Source: Trileptium ribeirensis (taxonomy: Eukaryota > Nematoda > Enoplea > Enoplida > Thoracostomopsidae). Taken from it: a DNA stretch of 64,000 nt. The stretch is from contig JASANE010003394.1 of the NCBI GenBank assembly GCA_030248225.1, positions 1-64,000 on the forward strand, given 5' to 3'. The translations under genes were made by a program, and so were the position numbers. Positions 59,885 through 64,000 of this stretch are shown here, in pieces. How positions within the stretch are numbered: position 1 is the first letter of the stretch; each line of letters opens with the position of its first letter. The notes under the pieces are model-generated. The model searched no databases. It worked only from the letters and a program-made list of their open reading frames with translations, and had not been told where the DNA came from.

Positions 59885-62330
59885 TATATTTATTGCATGT
59901 ACATACTTAGGTACTGATTTAAAATCGTTGATGGCAGATATTTATTGCATGTACATACTTAGGTACTGATTTAAAATCGTTTATAGCAGATATTTATTGC
60001 ATGTACATACTTAGGCACTGATTTAAAATCGTTGATGGCAGATATTTATTGTATGTACGTACTTAGGTACAGATTTTAAATCGTTGATAGCAGATATTTA
60101 TTGCATGTACATACTTAGGGACTGATTTAAAATCGTTGATGGCAGATATTTATTGCATGTACATATTTAGGTACTGATTTAAATTCGTTGATGGCAGATA
60201 TTTATTGCATATACATACTTAGGTACTGATTTAAAATCGTTGATGGCAGATATTTATTGCATGTACATACTTAGGTACTGATTTAAAATCGTTTATAGCA
60301 GATATTTATTGCATGTACATACTTAGGTACTGATTTAAATTCGTTGATGGCAGATATTTATTGCATGTACATACTTAGGGACTGATTTAAAATCGTTGAT
60401 GGCAGATATTTATTGCATGTACATACTTAGGGACTGATTTAAAATCGTTGATGGCAGATATTTATTGCATGTACATATTTAGGTACTGATTTAAAATCGT
60501 TGATGGCAGATATTTATTGCATGTACATACTTAGGTACTGATTTAAAATCGTTGATGGCAGATATTTATTGCATGTACATACTTAGGTACTGATTTAAAA
60601 TCGTTTATAGCAGATATTTATTGCATGTACATACTTAGGTACTGATTTAAATTCGTCGATGGCAGATATTTATTGCATGTACATACTTATGTACTGATTT
60701 AAAATCGTTGATGGCAGATATTTATTGCATGTACATACTTAGGTACTGATTTAAATTCGTTTATGGCAGATATTTATTGCATGTACATACTTATGTACTG
60801 ATTTAAAATCGTTGATGGCAGATATTCATTGCATGTACATACTTAGGTACTGATTTAAAATCGTTGATGGCAGATATTTATTGCATGTACATACTTAGGT
60901 ACTGATTTAAAATCGTTTATAGCAGATATTTATTGCATGTACATACTTAGGCACTGATTTAAATTCGTTGATGGCAGATATTTATTGCACGTACATACTT
61001 AAGTACTGATTTAAAATCGTTGATGGCAGATATTTATTGTATGTACATACTTAGGTACTGATTTAAAATTGTTGATGGCAGATATTTATTGCATGTACGT
61101 ACTTAGGTACTGATTTAAAATCGTTGATGGCAGATATTTATTGTATGTACGTACTTAGGTACAGATTTTAAATCGTTGATAGCAGATATTTATTGCATGT
61201 ACATACTTAGGTACTGATTTAAAATCGTTTATAGCAGATATTTATTGCATGTACATACTTAGGTACTGATTTAAATTCGTTGATGGCAGATATTTATTGC
61301 ATGTACATACTTAGGGACTGATTTAAAATCGTTGATGGCAGATATTTATTGCATGTACATACTTAGGGACTGATTTAAAATCGTTGATGGCAGATATTTA
61401 TTGCATGTACATATTTAGGTACTGATTTAAAATCGTTGATGGCAGATATTTATTGCATATACATACTTAGGTACTGATTTAAAATCGTTGATGGCAGATA
61501 TTTATTGCATGTACATACTTAGGTACTGATTTAAAATCGTTTATAGCAGATATTTATTGCATGTACATACTTAGGTACTGATTTAAATTCGTTGATGGCA
61601 GATATTTATTGCATGTACATACTTAGGGACTGATTTAAAATCGTTGATGGCAGATATTTATTGCATGTACATACTTAGGGACTGATTTAAAATCGTTGAT
61701 GGCAGATATTTATTGCATGTACATATTTAGAGTACTGATTTTAAATATCGATGATGGCAGATATTTTTATTGCATGTACATACTTAGGTACTGATTTAAA
61801 ATCGTTGATGGCAGATATTTATTGCATGTACATACTTAGGTACTGATTTAAAATCGTTTATAGCAGATATTTATTGCATGTACATACTTAGGTACTGATT
61901 TAAATTCGTCGATGGCAGATATTTATTGCATGTACATACTTAAGTACTGATTTAAAATCGTTGATGGCAGATATTTATTGTATGTACATACTTAGGTACT
62001 GATTTAAAATTGTTGATGGCAGATATTTATTGCATGTACGTACTTAGGTACTGATTTAAAATCGTTGATGGCAGATATTTATTGTATGTACGTACTTAGG
62101 TACAGATTTTAAATCGTTGATAGCAGATATTTATTGCATGTACATACTTAGGTACTGATTTAAAATTGTTGATGGCAGATATTTATTGCATGTACATACT
62201 TAGACACTAATTAAAAATCGTTGATGGCAGATATTTATTGCATGTACATACTTAGGTACTGATTTAAAATCGTTGATAGCAGATATTTATGGCATGTACA
62301 TACTTAGGTACTCATTTAAAATCGTTGATA
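59885..62330 (+). repeat. 52-bp satellite, about 47 monomers in a 312-bp higher-order repeat
   Basis: The monomer has the order GCAGATATTTATTGCATG, TACATACTTAGGTACTGA, TTTAAAATCGTTGATG; its length is 52 bp. A marker variant (GTTTATAGC instead of GTTGATGGC) recurs at 59,981, 60,293, 60,605, 60,917, 61,229 and 61,541, exactly 312 bp apart (six monomers), then at 61,858 after a 5-bp gain. Each monomer has the palindromic word ATGTACAT. There are no spacers of unique sequence, so it is not a CRISPR array. Confidence 0.97.
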
Positions 62331-64000
62331 ATATTAGTAATGAACAGGTTTGCTTGGTTTGGGACCTAACTCCAATGATATCTTATAATATAAATCGTAT
62401 TCTAACCATTGTAATCGTTATTGAATTCTAAAACGAGATTACCACTCATGATAAAGCAATATGTTTTTAATATCTATATTACCTTGATTACCTCATTATA
62501 ACCAAACTTTAAGATTTCTTTATACTGTCTCAATTGCACGAATATACCCAGCGAAGCTAAATAAGGTAATGTATTACCTAATTATATGCTGACACGACAA
62601 AATTTACGGGTGAAAATGCCGACAGAGTTACTGAACATAGCTAACACTAAAGATTTATAGATTGGAATGATGAATAAATTAGATTTATAAGGTAATCCTC
62701 TTGACAAAATCTAGTATTAGTCTACAATTAGTCTACATTTATTATATAAGGTTGGGGTCAGTGCTTTAGCTAATAAGCAAATATTGAACAGACAAGTTTT
62801 GGAAGCCATGTCTAGGCGCTGCATTGTGTTGCATGCAAAGACATTCGTCACTTAATATACAATTAGAAACAAATCATAATAGACATTATTTCAATTAGTA
62901 TGCGCCATAAAACATGCAAAATTACAAATCATACTAAAGGTGTTTCAGCAAAGGGTGGGGTAAAATATGTATTGGACTATGGTAAAGTAGCAAAACATAT
63001 AAGCTAGTTTTTGGAAAATTTATAATTTTATTGCATTAGTTATAAAATTAGAAGGATATAATTTTTACTATAATGTGCGTTTAGGTTAACTTGTTTTCAA
63101 GGGTAATTTTTACTTGGATCATGCTAAGTTCCCATCCCCAGTGTACCATGGTTAGCTTCTACCTGGGAACAATCATATAACGTTTTGCCTTTCAATCTAA
63201 TGCTAAGCCTACGCCTAAACCTATGTCTTAGCATAAAGCTACAGCTAAAGCATACAACAGCGTCATTTTTGTCTTTAAAATTAGCCGAAAGATCGCTGAT
63301 GTTGTTCGTAGCGTCATAGTTGGTAGACCTATTTCTATACAATGGTCTGCAGGGTACTGTCACCTTAACAACTGCACCAATTCGGGTGTAGAGTTCAGAG
63401 TACATTTGTTAAGTGTCAAATCACTAATTTAATGCTGGCTCCGCTATTATGCCGCCCATATGATGGTAAAATATCGTTTTATAGCCACAAACATTCCAAA
63501 TTTCAGCGTTATAACGTAACTTGGGAACTTATTGACTAATTTGGATCAAGCGTTTAGTAGTCGTCTGTATCCTTAGTCACACTATTAATTCTTTTGCAAT
63601 ACAACAAGCCCTGATTTTACGTTTATAAAGGCCCAACTTTTGGCCAAAACATACATATGAAGCACTGCATCGATCTATTATTGATTTCTTGGGGACTCTA
63701 TGGGACTAGGAATCAGATACAGCAACACTGCAGCCTTTTTAGGGTCAAAATTGTGCGTTATTTTCAATATTCTGCGGATGAGTAAATATATTTTTAACAG
63801 TTTTGTTAGCGTTATTTTGAAAATATATAATTTAAACCTGTATTATGTTGCGCCTTAGTTTCCATATTCTTAATACAGATGTGAAATAAAACTAATGCAA
63901 TGCGACAAAGCACAACGCTTTTAGTGCAGCGTTCTATGCACTGAAGTACAGCCAGATAAAGAAAAATGTATATATTCCAGCATACGGCGAAAGTTTATAA
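62331..64000. other. AT-rich interval without a recognised gene
   Basis: No convincing coding region. A 93-codon minus-strand frame at 63,124-63,405 overlaps degenerate GCCTAA-like sequence (63,200-63,240) and has no domain, so it is not called. Confidence 0.5.

Noticed and set aside
59885..62330. CRISPR-like regular array
   Set aside because: The whole 52-bp unit repeats head to tail with no unique spacers, in a eukaryotic context; it is satellite DNA.
63124..63405. 93-codon minus-strand frame
   Set aside because: It overlaps degenerate GCCTAA-type sequence, has no family signature and no supporting context.

Overview
The window is repeat-dense DNA of an invertebrate animal. One host gene is split by introns with GT..AG boundaries, and most of the rest is transposable elements, segmental duplications, satellite DNA and old virus-derived sequence. 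Interstitial GCCTAA hexamers (the complement of the nematode telomere unit TTAGGC) and a TTTCAG acceptor two bases before the host gene's ATG fit a nematode, but do not prove it.

Region 1 (1-18,166) is an inverted duplication. Two arms of about 8.3 kb (28-8,375 and 9,871-18,166) flank a spacer of about 1.5 kb. The right arm holds the 3' exons of a minus-strand gene for COP9 signalosome subunit 5 (CSN5/JAB1). Its 5' exons lie outside the arm, at 19,415-19,540, 20,274-20,382 and 26,154-26,278. Seven exons give 302 codons with all four JAMM metal/catalytic residues; a last short exon was not found. The left arm holds a decayed partial copy (622-4,267) whose JAMM exon is heavily altered. Some other reading frames in the arms decay the opposite way, open on the left and broken on the right.

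Region 2 (18,166-28,200) is the 5' part of CSN5 and its upstream flank. Intron 1 (about 5.8 kb) contains a CR1/L2-type retrotransposon with a 591-codon reverse transcriptase frame, and a repeat of about 830 bp interrupted by a non-autonomous hAT-like element with an 8-bp target duplication.

Region 3 (28,200-34,500) carries copies of a composite repeat family, one with a perfect five-unit heat-shock-element motif. It also has a truncated non-LTR reverse transcriptase and a frameshifted ISXO2/Merlin-type transposase sitting between two same-strand GCCTAA tracts.

Region 4 (34,596-58,673) is a direct tandem duplication with a unit of about 12.04 kb. Each copy contains a 330-bp tandem repeat, foldback and MITE-like elements, the hAT-like element, a broken Q/N-rich heptad-repeat reading frame, and a remnant of an adintovirus/Polinton-like virus (TBP-like, minor-capsid-like, small basic and major-capsid-like genes). 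The two copies differ in which frames survive.

Region 5 (58,674-64,000) is a GC-richer unidentified segment, then about 47 copies of a 52-bp satellite organised as a 312-bp six-monomer higher-order repeat, then gene-poor AT-rich DNA. Apart from CSN5 no complete host gene was recognised. All boundaries were set by eye.
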